Source of the DNA: Lingula anatina
Taxonomy: Eukaryota; Brachiopoda; Lingulata; Lingulida; Lingulidae
Direction of reading: 5' to 3'
DNA length: 64,000 nucleotides
Assembly (NCBI RefSeq): GCF_001039355.2
Contig: NW_019775524.1
Location: forward strand, 991,248-1,055,247
Of the stretch, positions 1 through 12,764 are shown piece after piece. The translations under genes and the position numbers were made by a program. The stretch's first letter is position 1. Each line of letters starts with the position of its first letter. The notes below the pieces were generated by a model. It saw nothing but the letters and a program-made list of their open reading frames with translations, made no database searches and was not told where the DNA came from.

Positions 1-1080
1 ACGGTAGAGTGCTCGCCTTTGGTGCAGGAGATTGTAGCTTGGCTAATTACTTTCCCACGTACGGCTAAATACCGTTACAAAAACTGTGCCTGCTGTCTCC
101 TAGCTAAGAACTCGGTAAATCAAGGACTTAAGGGTAAAGATCTGGCCGTGGTAGGGTCGGTTTTTAAAATGCTTGGATTGTACAAAAATGTATGCTCCCC
201 GGGGGGGGGGGGGGATGTGAGTCTTTTTATACCTGAAGTCCCACTCTTTAACTCATTCACTGTCAATGTAAAGAAGCAGCATATGGAATGTATGTGAGTT
301 TTTTAATGTACTGTACTTACACACAATGCGTCCAGAATTCTACCAGTTATTGTATATCACGTTTCTTACATGTATGCGTAACAGTGCACAACGAAACCTA
401 ATCATGGCCCAGAAATAGGTCCTAACATTTTACATAAGTAGAACACTAGTAATAACTAAAGGTTTCCTAAACTGTATGTTTTTCTTCAAGTCCAACGTTC
501 AAAAAATATATCTATTTACATTCCCCGACTCACGAATCATTGGTCAGCCCGTCCCTGGACTTGGATTCAATGTTTTTTCCATTTCCACTTGAAAATAAAG
601 TTCTAAATGGCTGACAAGTTATTTTACACCGCCATGCCTTCCGGTACATTTTTTTGAAAAAATGTGAGCACCAGACATTTTTATTTGAGGTGTTTTATCG
701 TTTGATTAAGGAATGACAAGTAGCTTTTCAGGATATGTAGACATTCAAAATGTGGCTGCGGCCCATTATTTAACGTGGATAGTATACCTTAAAATGAAGG
801 GCAATTTTGGTCCAAGGTAATCTGATAGTAGTTTCTTTAAGTTTGATGTTGCGTACTGCATGTTTTATGATAAAGAAAAGAATTTATTTATTTTATTTTA
901 TTTATTTATTTTTTTTTTGAAGATGGATGCTGTTTTAGACTGATATTTTGTTTTTAATGTATTGCACTATAACGGATTTAATATGCTGTAGTAGACAAAA
1001 ACTCTACGGGCCGGGTTTACAAAATATGTTTAGCCTAAAAATAAGTCCAAACTCTTAGAATAAAAATGTGGATTATTATT
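1..1080. other. Intergenic, no supported gene
   Basis: AT-rich sequence with a G run near 201-213 and a TTTATT-type simple tract near 890-920. The reading frame at 19-297 has no recognisable protein features. Nothing else is supported. Confidence 0.5.
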
Positions 1081-1085
1081 ATTAT

Positions 1086-1091
1086 TTTATT
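1086..1091 (-). terminator. Possible poly(A) signal of the METTL27-like gene
   Basis: AATAAA on the minus strand (plus-strand tttatt), about 55 bases past the stop codon, in an AT-rich stretch; a second overlapping copy is at 1091-1096. Such hexamers are common by chance here, so this is only a candidate. Confidence 0.35.
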
Positions 1092-1143
1092 TTATTAATT
1101 GACATTATTGCATCAAAGATCAAACAAAATATCCCTTTCCTTA

Positions 1144-4100
1144 TCATTTTTTTCTAAACACGTAAACTAGTCCATCTTTATGGTAGCAATATCCCGGAAG
1201 TACACTTCTCTCCAGACGTTCCCAGAGTTCCTCGTTCTCCATGGCGGCCATAGTGGGCTCTAGATTTTCGTAACCACTGGTACAGCGAAGATATTCTTCC
1301 CTCATCGCTATTACCACAAGTCCACCTGAAATACATAAAATATTGTATATGCTTATCAATAAAATGATAAAATGTTTAAAAGAAAAGACGGGCGCGCGCC
1401 GAGGGATGCCGAGATTTATATTTAATAAGCCTAGGCCTAAAGGATAAGATTTTTTTATCAAGAATTATTATTTGTATGTCGCCTTAAAATATAAATTAAG
1501 AGAAACGGCGCGGAGACGTAAACATTTGCAATTAGGGGCGTTGCGGGATGTAGACGAACAAACTAATATTAATACATAAATGTATGGACCCTCCAGCCCT
1601 AAGGTCCTATAAACATAGATTGTGGCAGCGTCACAGCTTTGTGAATTTGGTTTTTAATTTCTTATTCTTAAAAAACATTTTTCTTTCAGTATAATTTCAC
1701 TAATTTAACACATTAAAATAAAATTCTAAACATAAGTTGTGGCAGTGCCACGGCGTGTAACTGTTTCGTGAATTCTCGTTATTCGCAGCAGGCCCCTATT
1801 TACTCATATCTTACCTGGTTTGACTACTCGGACCATCTCTCTCAAGGCGCCACACGGGATGTGGCCCTCTCCCATACCGCCCGAAGACACCACAGCGTCG
1901 TACGTGTCTGTAAAAATTGCAGAAACCAAGATAAAGGTGTTGTTTATATTCAGTGATGGGAAAACCGTACCATTTGGCTTCTTTTTTTTTCATTTTGGCG
2001 AAAGACTCTGGGGTCGTGGGTATTTAGGTGCTTTCCAGATGTTTCTCGGCATATAAACGTATGCAAGTGGAACAAACTAAAATACCCCTATGCTACATGT
2101 TATGACAATTTGAATAAAAATATGCAAAGAATGCATGTTGGCAAAATTACGATTTCTAAACGCGTTTTTTGAGTTCTGCTTTTCAATTTCTCAATCAATT
2201 TCATCATGGTAGTGGAGACGGGTGGTTTTCATTCTAAACGGTACTAGCAAACACTTTAAAACTTAGACACAATTAATATGTTATTAACAACAGACATGCG
2301 TATTCATTTGTATAAAATATATTCAACAAAGACAGCATAAGCAAGGTGCAAGTATTAGACGTAGTACAATGTAAGTGTTTAGGTATGAACGCAGCCTACC
2401 ATTGGCTATACCCGGGGTGGGATCTGGCGTCAAAAATTCCTGAATGAAGTTTTCGTAAACTCCTCGCGTCTTTGCCTTCTCCAGCATTCCCTCCGACGGA
2501 TCAAGGGCGTCCATTCTTTTAAATCCTCGATTTGCAAGCTGTTTAAACAAAAAACTTTATGAATGATAAATTGTGAGTGATGGTCGTACCAGTTACAAAC
2601 ACACGGTACGCGTGAATATAATGGACAGAGCAATTATCTTGCAAATGGAATTACATTTTGTTGCTTTAGTATGGTAAATAACGCAAACAGACTTGTATAA
2701 CTGTATCTATCTTAATGGATTCTTACAGAACATGGCAAGGATACATTTGATTTTCAAGGGTATTAAAGTTCTGAACGGTTTTTATCCCTGACGACTGGGT
2801 ACTGCTACACCCTTTCCTATAGGACGTTCTATAGGGCTCTGTGGGATTCATCTTCAATCTTACAGGACTCTGTGGAATCATTTATGGATTCTATCGAACA
2901 TCCTTTTGGACATGCATGTCCTACTCGAAACGTAGAGTGTTTCTGACCAATATAAAAGGTCCCTTAGGAAGTCCTTTTGGACGCTTTAGGAAATTTATGT
3001 AAGGTGCCGCAGACATGCTTACACTAACAAGGAAAATTAGAAAAACTCGCACTTCGGATAAATGAATATTAATTAATATATTTGAAAATTCGATCATTTT
3101 TCAAATCTTATTAAGTAAATATCCACATGCCTGGATGGCAACGAATCCAGTGCCTGCTCCAACGTCGAGAACCCGGATTTTGCCTTTTGACCAACCACTG
3201 CGCTCCACGTATGACGTCAAAGCTTCGGCTGCCATTTTTGGTCCTAAGTAAGATTCTGGGTTCAAATCCTGGTAAAAAAAAATCAGCATTTTAATCTAGG
3301 TCATTCAAACATGCATTTATACAGTTCAAAATCTTTTCGTCTCATTTTTTTTTTCATTGCCTTGATTGATAAAGTGGTCACGTTTAGTACTTTTCATATA
3401 TTCACAGTGAAAACCACTTGTGAAGAAGTATTTCTAAAAAGGTTATCCCCTTCCTGAAAAAAAATCCATCAAACTTCTTAAATCCCTGAAACATTTTTCT
3501 ACTTTTCCTCTCTCTCAATCTTCAACAATATCATTAATTCTGTATTTACAGTTGTACCAGTGTATTTTCTCAAAAGAGCATTGATGGCTATTTTTTCCAG
3601 GAGTTGATAGTTTTTCCGCATGTGTGGCATGATAGATTATCTTTTAGATCCACTATTCACATAATATACGGCGCAGCCTATGGTCATTAAGACACTCGTG
3701 ATTTACACGTCCCACTGTAGAACGGCGAAAGCAGGCTTTTATCAAGCAACCTTATCCCCTCTCACTTGCATGTACGCTGTGTTCGTAATCAGGTGTGGTT
3801 ATCAGGTACCTGGTGCATTAATTAAAAATAATCTGTTTCATTTTATTATTTGTACCAGTAGACACGCCTGAACTTTGATTTGTGTTTGCTAGACTTGTAT
3901 AGTTTAACTCTATGGTATCACAGTGTATCCATATATTATAGACACGCGAAACAACGTGCTGATTTTAAACCATACCCGCATGAAAACGCAGTAGATATAT
4001 TCCAGCGCAGTAGACTACTGCAATCATACTGCAATCATGCCTCAAAACTGCTTCGATGTGGGAGCTTATTGCTTCTTTGCTACTTCAATACTACTGCATT

Positions 4101-5188
4101 TTCGTGCGGGTATTGTAATGTGCAAAAATGAAAAAGTTATAACTGGATGAACCTGTAAAATAGGTCTTATCTGCGATTTAGTACGGCAACCATACTATGA
4201 ACCGCCTTCGAAATTAACTTACCAAGTGTTGATGCTTTGTGTTAAACACAGTTCTTGTGTATGTGAGCGCGCGTGTGGATCTGTACATACATATATATAT
4301 ATGGTCAGTGGCTTGTTGTCTTTAGGATAGCAATATCTAGTGACTATGCATGATGATTTTAATAAACTTGCATCGTCTATATACTAGTATATAACCCCCG
4401 GTTTTAAGTACTGTTAGCTCTAACCGAATTATCCTTTCAAGCTCGACTGCTTCATTCGCATAACAGAACGACTGACACCGACTTGACTGGCACTGCCTGA
4501 CATTGAATAAACTGACACTGACTTGACTGGCACTGCCTGACATTGACTGAGCTGACTGTCACACTGACGTGACTGACACGTACTGACTCTGACTGACACT
4601 GACGTGACTGACACTGACTGACTCTGACTGAAACTGGCTTGACTGACAGAGTTTGACACCAACTTGACAAACTAACACTGTACTGACTGATACTTATTTT
4701 TCTGGCTGAAACTGACCTTACTCACTGACGCTGACTTGACTGACATTGACTTGACTGACACTGACTGACTATTTTCAACCGTATTCATGTTACAACCACT
4801 GGCAGAACAGCTTAAAGTCCTCGGAATGAAATTGTTTTGATGTCATTAAACTTCATAATTTACGGTTACAGGTAAACTACATATGAGCGCGATCGCCGCG
4901 ACAGATCAGCTTGTCAGTTAATAATAATAAGAAGAAGAAAAAGAAGAAGAAGAAGAAGAAAAGCAATCTTTATTAGTTATTATAGCTTTTTTTAAGCCTG
5001 TGACCTAGCTATAATATATTTCAACAATAACATATGATAATGACGCGTTAATAAATAAAAATCTTTCCCACCTTATCATACCGACCGGCATAGTTATCAT
5101 AACATTCCCTCACTTCGTCAGGGACAATACCTTTCCTAAATTGTCTGGCGTTATTAGCTAAAGCGGCTTCTTTCGTCTTTGCGTCCAT
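1144..5188 (-). CDS. METTL27: METTL27-like SAM-dependent methyltransferase, complete, 5 exons
   Basis: Exons in transcript order are 5188-5072, 3268-3131, 2538-2400, 1907-1815 and 1325-1144. They total 669 nt, or 222 aa plus TAA, with matching phases at every join. The product is a class I (Rossmann) methyltransferase of the METTL27/WBSCR27 type. SAM motif I, VLDVGAGTG, is at residues 72-80. The acidic loop DALDPSEGML is at 95-104. YDAVVSSGGMGEG near 134 and VKPGGLV follow, and the C-terminal half resembles the family. The N-terminal YDKDLNPESYLGP is also typical, and the first ATG fits because exon 1 supplies the usual short lead. Length is near the family norm. The substrate is not known with confidence for the family. 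Intron 2 has a GC donor (CAG|GCATGT); the other introns are GT-AG. A CDS this intact argues for a functional gene. Family assignment is from recognised motifs, not from an alignment. Confidence 0.93.
3972..4113. mobile_element. Short inverted-repeat element (MITE-like)
   Basis: The 23-bp ends at 3972-3994 and 4091-4113 are inverted copies with two mismatches (outer part ATACCCGCA). The 142-bp unit carries no coding sequence. It lies in intron 1 of the METTL27-like gene. No clear target-site duplication is visible. Confidence 0.55.
4469..4769. repeat. Degenerate GACTGACACT-type tandem repeat
   Basis: About 300 bp of imperfect repeats of actgacactg, gacttgactg and similar words. They include two near-identical higher-order units of roughly 36-42 bp starting at about 4470 and 4511. 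The minus-strand frames give Ser/Val/Gln-rich artefact peptides. It lies in intron 1 of the METTL27-like gene. Confidence 0.85.
4927..4962. repeat. Purine AAG/GAA microsatellite
   Basis: A run of aagaagaag-type trinucleotides preceded by ataataataa, about 110 bases downstream of exon 1 of the METTL27-like gene on its minus strand, inside intron 1. Confidence 0.8.
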
Positions 5189-5994
5189 TGCGAATACAGC
5201 TTGATTGTATTTTAGTTCTGTTAAGGGATCCAGAGACGCGTGCAGCTAATGGCCACCCCTGGACTAGCTCCGGTAGCTATTTAAAGCAGAGCGGATTCCT
5301 GAATTAGGGACTGCGTAACTCAGACGTCCGAATAATTCACAAGTGTAAATGTACATTTGCAGCAAAGCCCGACACATTAAAAAAATATATGTATGTAAAT
5401 GAATTCGGTGCAGTGAGGAAAGAGCACCAACAGCACCGTTTGAAGTTGAGTAAGTCCAGCGATGTAGGATTCTCACAAAAAGTTATTCGCTGCGTCGAAA
5501 CTTGATTGCAACAGCCCACTTTAATAAATCCATACAGTGTAATAACGGCCACAGCTTGATTTCACTTCAAGCTCCGCGAGGTTTTCCCTCAAGAAAAAAA
5601 AAAGCAATCATATTCTACTAACGAATCATAGTTCGACGATTGCCTACAACCGGAGTTGATGTTTTGCACAATTTACTGATATATTGCATAATTGTCGACA
5701 CCAGAGGTGGTTTATCGCTGTTTATCTGAATTTGGGAAATCGAATTGTTGTTCAGAATATTTTAAGACATAACAGCCGATATTTGGGGATATTTTCGATG
5801 CATATTATATCTTTAAAAGAAAGGACAGACTATACTGCGGCATGTTGTTCTTAAGTGACTTCAGCGTACTGTTAAAACGATTTTAATGTGGACTCCATTA
5901 ACATTGTGTAAACCCCAGTATTTATAAATCATCATGAGCCATCACACTTATTTAATGAAGAACTACGATGACAACCACCTCTGCAGGTTGTCTT

Positions 5995-6262
5995 AGACCC
6001 CATTTCCATAATACGCCATAGGTCTACTTAGATGAATCCAACTCTGCAGGGATTCTCGCTGAGTGTAATCAGCTCAACTGATTGACACGCCCCCCTTGTT
6101 TCCAGTGTACTCGTATAATCAATCAATAAATAATAATTTTCTGTATTTTACTCAACGCCAATAGGAGATGTGTCAATCTGTTAAACTGATTGCATTCAGC
6201 AAGACTCCCCGCGGAGTTGGATCGATCTAAGTAGACTGACGGTGTCTATGGGAATACGGCCT
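5995..6262. mobile_element. MITE family B copy 1 (GATCGATCTA inverted-repeat element)
   Basis: The two arms, about 5995-6090 and 6170-6262, are inverted copies. Each carries a GTCTACTTAGAT / ATCTAAGTAGAC end and an inner TTGACACG / GTGTCAAT portion. There is no coding capacity. Related copies are at 18250-18502, 52831-53252 and 56201-56453, with a fragment at 33003-33120. Outer ends resemble GGCC(G/C)(T/A)ATTCCCA. Confidence 0.7.
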
Positions 6263-9200
6263 TAATGTTGCATAATTCCGACAAAACAGAAATGTTTGTA
6301 ACGGCTGTGATGACGTTTAAAATTTTGATTTATAGTCCCGTAAAAGATTGGTCTATATTGCTTTTGCATTTTATTTCAGCGCCTTGTTTTTAAGTGTTCT
6401 GTATGTTGATGAGATACAGTAATTAGCATGCTTATTTATTCCATGGGCTTTTGCTCAGTCTTGGTAAGGGCTAAAAATGTTAATAACGAATGTATGTTGA
6501 TGTACATTTTTTCTGAAGATTTTTCTATCGCATAGTAAACGAAATTAGAAAGTATACGTACATGCAGTTAAGAACCTACAGACAACCTACCTTGTGGAGG
6601 AGACAAAAAGAGAATAATACGACTTCGAGTGCGACCGTGTCACAACCGTTCTCCTCTATCGCAATCGGTTTAGGTTGGCAACTTTTCAGAGTGCGCTTTG
6701 CTTGCCTTATCACAATCGGTTATGTTCAAGCAGCGCGACTCTATCTTTGTCAGTTGAGCAGACTGTCAGTGATTCAGAATCCCCTACAGATCGCCGTGCT
6801 TACGCAGTCTAGTCCATAAGACCAATTGCGCGCGCATCTCTATATGGACTGCAGAACCTACGCGAGTAAATAAAATCTGAAAAATTGCCTGCAAATATAT
6901 TGAGGAACAACTAGATAACGCCAGACGGCAATGGTTTTTCGACAACATCCTTAGATAACATCACGATGTTCACATTCATATACATGTAGTTGTCAATTTG
7001 AAGGCACTTTCTGCATTTACAGAAGCACATCACGTTTTGACTGAAACAGTCGATTATACATGTAGTGTTGAAACATAATGGGTGTTGGCATATTGTCATT
7101 ACGAGAGGACATTGGGGTGTTCTGACTAACTTTTTCCGTGTCAAACTGGTTCCGATACTTCCCAAAGACCCCCCCCCCCACACACACACACAAAAAGCAC
7201 ACACACAAAAAAGCACCCAAGTGCTCCGTAGTAAAACACATATTACACTGGGTCGGTCGTACTTGGTTGAATGGGCTAGGTTGTTTACTGAGGTTATTGT
7301 CTGATATGTCTACTAGTAATTGGTGCATCTATGAATACTTCTGTCTTATTGATGACAACATTTTAATCGAAGAATAAGCTGCTGGTAGTGAGTCGATCAA
7401 TACAAATAAAAAGCGTGCTTAAACAACAAAAGTGAAATGCTCATATGAATTATTTATTGTGCAAAACTGCGTGATTGATTGGAGTTAGGAGAAAGAGTGA
7501 ATGTTTTATAAAAATAGACCCAACAAGTTCTATTATAATTCGCAAAGCGTTTTAGAAGCCGACTTCTCTTTGCTTCGGAGGACTATATGGCATGTTGTTA
7601 TTCTAAAAACCTTTTTTTAGCTTTGTGTAATATATTTATTAGTACGCAAATGAGATAAGCAATACGAAGCGCCTTTAAGAATTAAACAGTAGAGAAAAAA
7701 TATCAGGCACAGCGTACCTTAGGGGTCTGTATACGTTATTTTGCCATCAGACGATCTCGTTAGTCATGGTATCTTAACAGGTAGTTTGAGGAATAAAAAT
7801 ATACCAGGTACAGCAGGGGGTCTGGTTACATATTTTTTTTCATCAGACGCTCTTGTTTGTAATGATGGATCTATGACTAGCATGTTGGTCCCTCGATTTT
7901 GGTATAAATTTGGGAAGATTTGCAGGCGATACGCAAATAACCTAACAGTTGTTTAAAGATCACTTATATTCTTGTCCTGAATTTCAAAGAATATTAAGCA
8001 AACTACGAGTTCAGGGACCTTCATTTGCCATTTTCAAAAAGCTACATTCTGAATATCAAACGAATACGGCGTTGTCAGAAAAGTTTGTTAATGACAATGT
8101 TTCTATGTTTTAAAAGTTCAAGCCAATTATTTTTTAGTCTGCTGGATTAGTTGGTTGTCGGGTCTTCGGGTACTTTGCGAAAGGCTGTGTAGACGGCGAA
8201 GATACGTGGGAAATATCTACTGACTCAATTCCCTATCCTCGTGTTTATTTCTCTCTTTGTATATCTATTGATAAATCAAGAATTTCTGTCTTTGGAAAGA
8301 CGGAACGATACGTGTTTTTTTTTTTCTTTTTTCTTTTTGCAGTAGTTTTGGTTTAAGTATCGCTCACTTTTAAATGTCTATAAGAAGTGGATTTCGCGCT
8401 CTTCCAGGTAGCCTACCTCAATAGTGACTCTATCGTGTCGGTGCAAGAAAGTGGCTGTACTGGTATATTCCTCTTCAGTCAGAATCGAACTTGATTAACC
8501 AGCGTGAAACTTTTTTTATAATACGTAACACAAAGTACAGCTGTGCACATTACCTGTTAAACGCATGTAAATTACTACCACTAGTTTCAGAGCCTAAAAA
8601 TAACCCTAATTAAGGTTATTGTAATCCTTTATTATCAACCAGATACCGAAAATGAGATTTTTCCTGCATCTAATTATTCATTAATACCTCTATCTTTGTG
8701 CTAATTTAAATTTATGAAAAAGCCCTAGAAAATAAAAAGTATCGGCGTTTATATTTTTTCGTTGCAATGTATAAACATAGGCAACTCACAGCTTTAATTG
8801 TCATTTTAACACCTTTCTATTTTGAGGTGAGATAGCAAACGGTATGGGGCGTAACTTAATCCCTGAACAAGATTTTATCACGAAAATTGGCATATTTGAT
8901 CAGGAGTGTACGTTCTACAATACCGTGCCGTCATTTTGGTTTGAATATATTTGTTATGGAGTTAACAGATTTTCATTAGTGAAAGGCATTATTTTGCTTT
9001 ATAAACGATAAAATCTGAATTAATACTTTTTAGAAAAATCGCTGGCAGGGTTTTGGCGTACTTAATGATTTCATTAAATCGGCGTTGGAACGCTGATCGT
9101 GGGTCCTCAGGTAAAAGAGAAATTTGAGACACCAATTTCCAGAGTTTACCCCAAAATCACAATGATGACGTCACCTGTAAGATGACATAACTGTTAATGA

Positions 9201-11480
9201 ATTTAGTCACTGAACACTGAAGATCTGTTTATTACACAAAAGAATGTATGTAAGGCAGTTAATAGGAGTTTTGGGCGAAGGGTAACAATATCCTTAATCA
9301 CTTTATAAGCCGGAAGTCTTGTCTCAAAATAAAACAAACGAAAGGAAATATAGCTAAAAGAAACACTGTGGTATTTTTTGAAACTGTACTGTATGAAGAC
9401 ATTCGATAGGGTTAAGTGTCAATAATTTGGCATCACTGTTCACTTGATATGCATCTTAAAAAAAAAAACCCTTGGATTATCTGAAGAGGCCTCGGTACTT
9501 ACTCCAACAAAACGGTCACAAATAACTGTTTACAATTGTCCATAGGAGACCTATTATAGGAACCACGGTCTATGTTAAAAACAGTAGCTTCGTCTCGGTG
9601 GAGTATGATTTATGATTATCATACAATTGTCGTCCACGGGGACCATTTTTGTTAAACAGAACTCTACCGAGGCGTTGTTAAAAAGAGTAGTTAATGTTTG
9701 GGGACACTTAGGCATGCAAAGTAGCTGCATACATCTACGCCTAATTCAGTTTTCATGTCTAATTTCATGTCATTTTGTTTTCCGCTTAGTATGGATTTTA
9801 ACATTAGAAAAGTCATTTAGAGAAGAACAACAAGTAATAAATATTGCATTTAGACATTAAGTGACAGCTATCTCGTTTTCTGCCTCTGTCTAAATTGTCA
9901 GCCTTTACTCAGGCCGTTCTATAATAAAAAAAAACGATGTTCCTGACGATTAATTGAAGTTAACGCAAGTCTGTATGCCTGTAAAGGATAGGCATCACAT
10001 TGACCGCGCATTGATACGCTTAACTGGCCGCATCAGATGGCATTTAAGCCAGCGGTACTTTAGACACGGATGGAGTAGATGAAAATGAACCCTATTGTAC
10101 ATCTACTGGAAAGGGACACGGAGCTAGTTTATGAATTAGTCTGAAGGTCGACGACTGAATGCTTTTTGGCCGTAATTTGATACTGTACCACATGTTAAAA
10201 AAGTTAATGCTATGTATTCAGCTCAATCTTAATTGCTTTAAAATATAGCGCAGTTGACATTTAAAGAAGACACAGAAAAGCTTTAAAAGCTGACGAAATC
10301 ACGACTGGATAAAAAAAAAACTTTCCTTTAATTGTATATTTCCCCTCGTGGATTATGCGAATTTATTTGACATGCCTTACGACACAGCTTAGAAATTTTA
10401 ATCGAGCTGCAGTCTACTCTTATAGACCCCTTGGTGAGACTTGGCAATATTTCTTCCTGTAAGTAACTTGTGTTTTGCCAAATTTATTTCCTTATGACTT
10501 CATGTTGAGCCGCATTGGTTAAGCTGCCACTGAAGGGGCATAGTTCACGTCATGTACATTTATGACGACACGGCAGTTGAGAGCGGTCCAAAATAGCCCC
10601 AGGGTGTTCTTTCATCAACAACATAAATCTTGCATTACATGTTTTTATATGTTCTGTACACATCCTCCCAGACTTTAATGATTCCTATCATATCATGCTA
10701 TGGGTGAATTTCAGGGAGGAGTATCGGATAAACCAGGAAGTAAACATGTATATCGAATGGCTTTTGGAATCTTTCATGGGGTAAATTGCTTCTATTTAAT
10801 AACCCTGGCAGCCTTGGGTGACCGTGCGTTCGTAAAAAGAGGTAAGAGCGGATGGTGAGTTCACTGTATGGCACATTCTAATGATTTCTCTTTTAGGTAA
10901 AGTTTAAATACACCTGTCTGGTATTGATATATAGAAAGTTTTGGAGGACTGAAGGATTGCACCTCGTTAACACTGCTGTCAAAGTGGATTACCACATGGA
11001 AGTTTATTACCCACGGCACGGCAAGAACACGGAATGGCAGGACTTTCAAAACAGCTGTATGTAGATGATGTACGCCCGCAAAGTAAATAGGAAGAGTTAA
11101 ACCTTTTTTTTTTTTTTTTTTTTTTTTTAGAGAAAATATTTTTATAAAGTCAGGCAGAAGCACTACTTCATTTATTGTATCTCTGCCACTGCAAATATAT
11201 TGATAAATATGGTACGTGTATGTGCTACTAACTCCCCTTGGAACAGAGAGAGAGAGAGAGAGAGAGGGAGGTGTTTTTAGCGAACAATTACCGTTAATGG
11301 CGTAACCTGCAGTCCGTCGCCAATATTTAATATTACAAAGCCAACAAATGTGCTGAAAAACATTATTGCGATGAGATAAATAACAAGACCACTTACATAA
11401 TTAGATCTGCGTCCCGTTAACCAGTGTTGACTGATTGATACAGCCCAGCAGCCGCCAGTTCTTTTTGCAGAAAAGCGTAT
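6263..11480. other. Intergenic stretch without a supported gene
   Basis: Both strands were read. The open frames are short, lack family motifs and are not bounded by convincing splice sites that join up. There is a C/CA simple run at 7171-7190, two diverged copies of a roughly 90-bp segment near 7677-7760 and 7780-7865, a weak inverted repeat around 9570-9680, a T run at 11104-11129 and a GA run near 11246-11267. Confidence 0.5.
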
Positions 11481-11483
11481 TCT

Positions 11484-12764
11484 CACTGTAAAAACAGTGT
11501 TTAGCTCCGAGACACATTTCTAAGCGCTTGTTTTGTCTCATTTTTTCCACGCGTTTAGCACCTAAGCACGTTTAGCCTATTAACATGTTACACGCTTTGA
11601 CGTGCTTCACGCCTAATAAATGTAGGGTGTATTTGTTTAACTTTAAGGTTGTAACGTTTTCAACTGTTTCAGTCACTACACACACACTCGCGCGCGCGCG
11701 CGCGCGCGCGAAGTAACGGTCACCTTTAACTGCTATAGATATCTCTATCTATAACAGTGTACCGTGAACTGTCAACATAGTTGATTCACACCATCATCTT
11801 TACAGTGGGACTTATTCATCCTTGTGTTAGCTGACCTTGCGAGGAAGTTAATTGGAATATATTTCTGAAAAACAAGTTAGGAAAATTCACTAGTTTACTA
11901 AAGACACGAAACAACTATCACTTTTACTTTAAAACATTTTTTTCATATTTTGATAAAATGCGTTAAGGTATTGATATTCATTTATTTTTTCCGGAAGTGA
12001 TGAACAACAGAACATCAGGATGATGGTGGGGTATTCATTATAATTGTTTATTTAAGCTTTCATCACATGCTGGTTATTTTGGTAATGATAGTCCGAATAT
12101 TTTTCAAATCGCACCGCTCTAGTCGCCGACTAACCCAAGCCCATTTTGAGATTAACCGCTAATTGTAGTTCATACAGCATAAGACGTGTTTTGGTGATTA
12201 ATAAAAAAAGTTTTCAAAACATTAAATAATGTTTTTCCAGAATGTTATAAAACGCTACTTTAAATAATCACACGTTACTGCAAGGAAGGACACAACGCGT
12301 TCGAGCAGGCTGCTTCTCGCCTCCAACAGCCCCATATGTTTACAAGGGGAAGTGTTAAGCAAAATTGTTGAGTCTTGTAATAAACTTGTTATGGGATCGT
12401 ATATATGGGATTGTGAAGCATTTTTTTCTGTGACGAGCTTGAAAAGCTAAACATGTTGTTTAGCAGCTCCACGCGTTAAGGAATTCCACACCTATAGCAG
12501 CTCCATATGTTTAGCAGTCTCACGCACTTAGCAGGGGAAGTGCTTAGCCAATGTGCTTAGCTTGTGATAGACTTGTTATAGAATCATATGCCGGTGAAGC
12601 TAAACACATAGCTAAACGTGTAACAATGCCAACGTGTCTAGCTTTTCCTTCTGTGAAACGTTTGAAAAGCTATACGCGTTAAGCATTTACACAGATTTCT
12701 AAATGCGTATAGGTGCCTAACGTGTGTTGTATGTATTTAAATGCTAAACACTGTTTTTACAGTG
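11484..12764. mobile_element. 1.28-kb non-autonomous DNA transposon with perfect terminal inverted repeats
   Basis: The 22-bp ends 11484-11505 and 12743-12764 are exact reverse complements. They begin CACTGTAAAAACAGTG, itself nearly palindromic, and continue into GTTTAGC. The interior, especially the right part, carries many diverged copies of a GCTAAACACGT / ACGCGTTTAGC-like word in both orientations, the sort of sub-terminal motif cluster that transposases bind in CACTA-type elements. No transposase frame is present. A (CG)11 run lies at 11689-11710. Superfamily is uncertain because no clean target-site duplication is visible. Confidence 0.75.
11689..11710. repeat. (CG)11 run following a CA run
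   Basis: Eleven CG dinucleotides directly after cacacacact. Alternating purine-pyrimidine DNA like this can adopt Z-DNA. It lies inside the 1.28-kb transposon. Confidence 0.9.

Noticed and set aside
3255-3275. GGGTTCAAATCC, resembling a tRNA T-loop
   Set aside because: It is the coding sequence of the METTL27-like exon 2 start; no acceptor stem or anticodon arm surrounds it.
4469-4769. Repeat array considered as a CRISPR-like array
   Set aside because: Units are short, variable and without unique spacers, and the host is an animal.
11277-11486. Hydrophobic 69-codon minus-strand frame
   Set aside because: One possible membrane segment, but no partner exons or family match and its start overlaps a transposon end.
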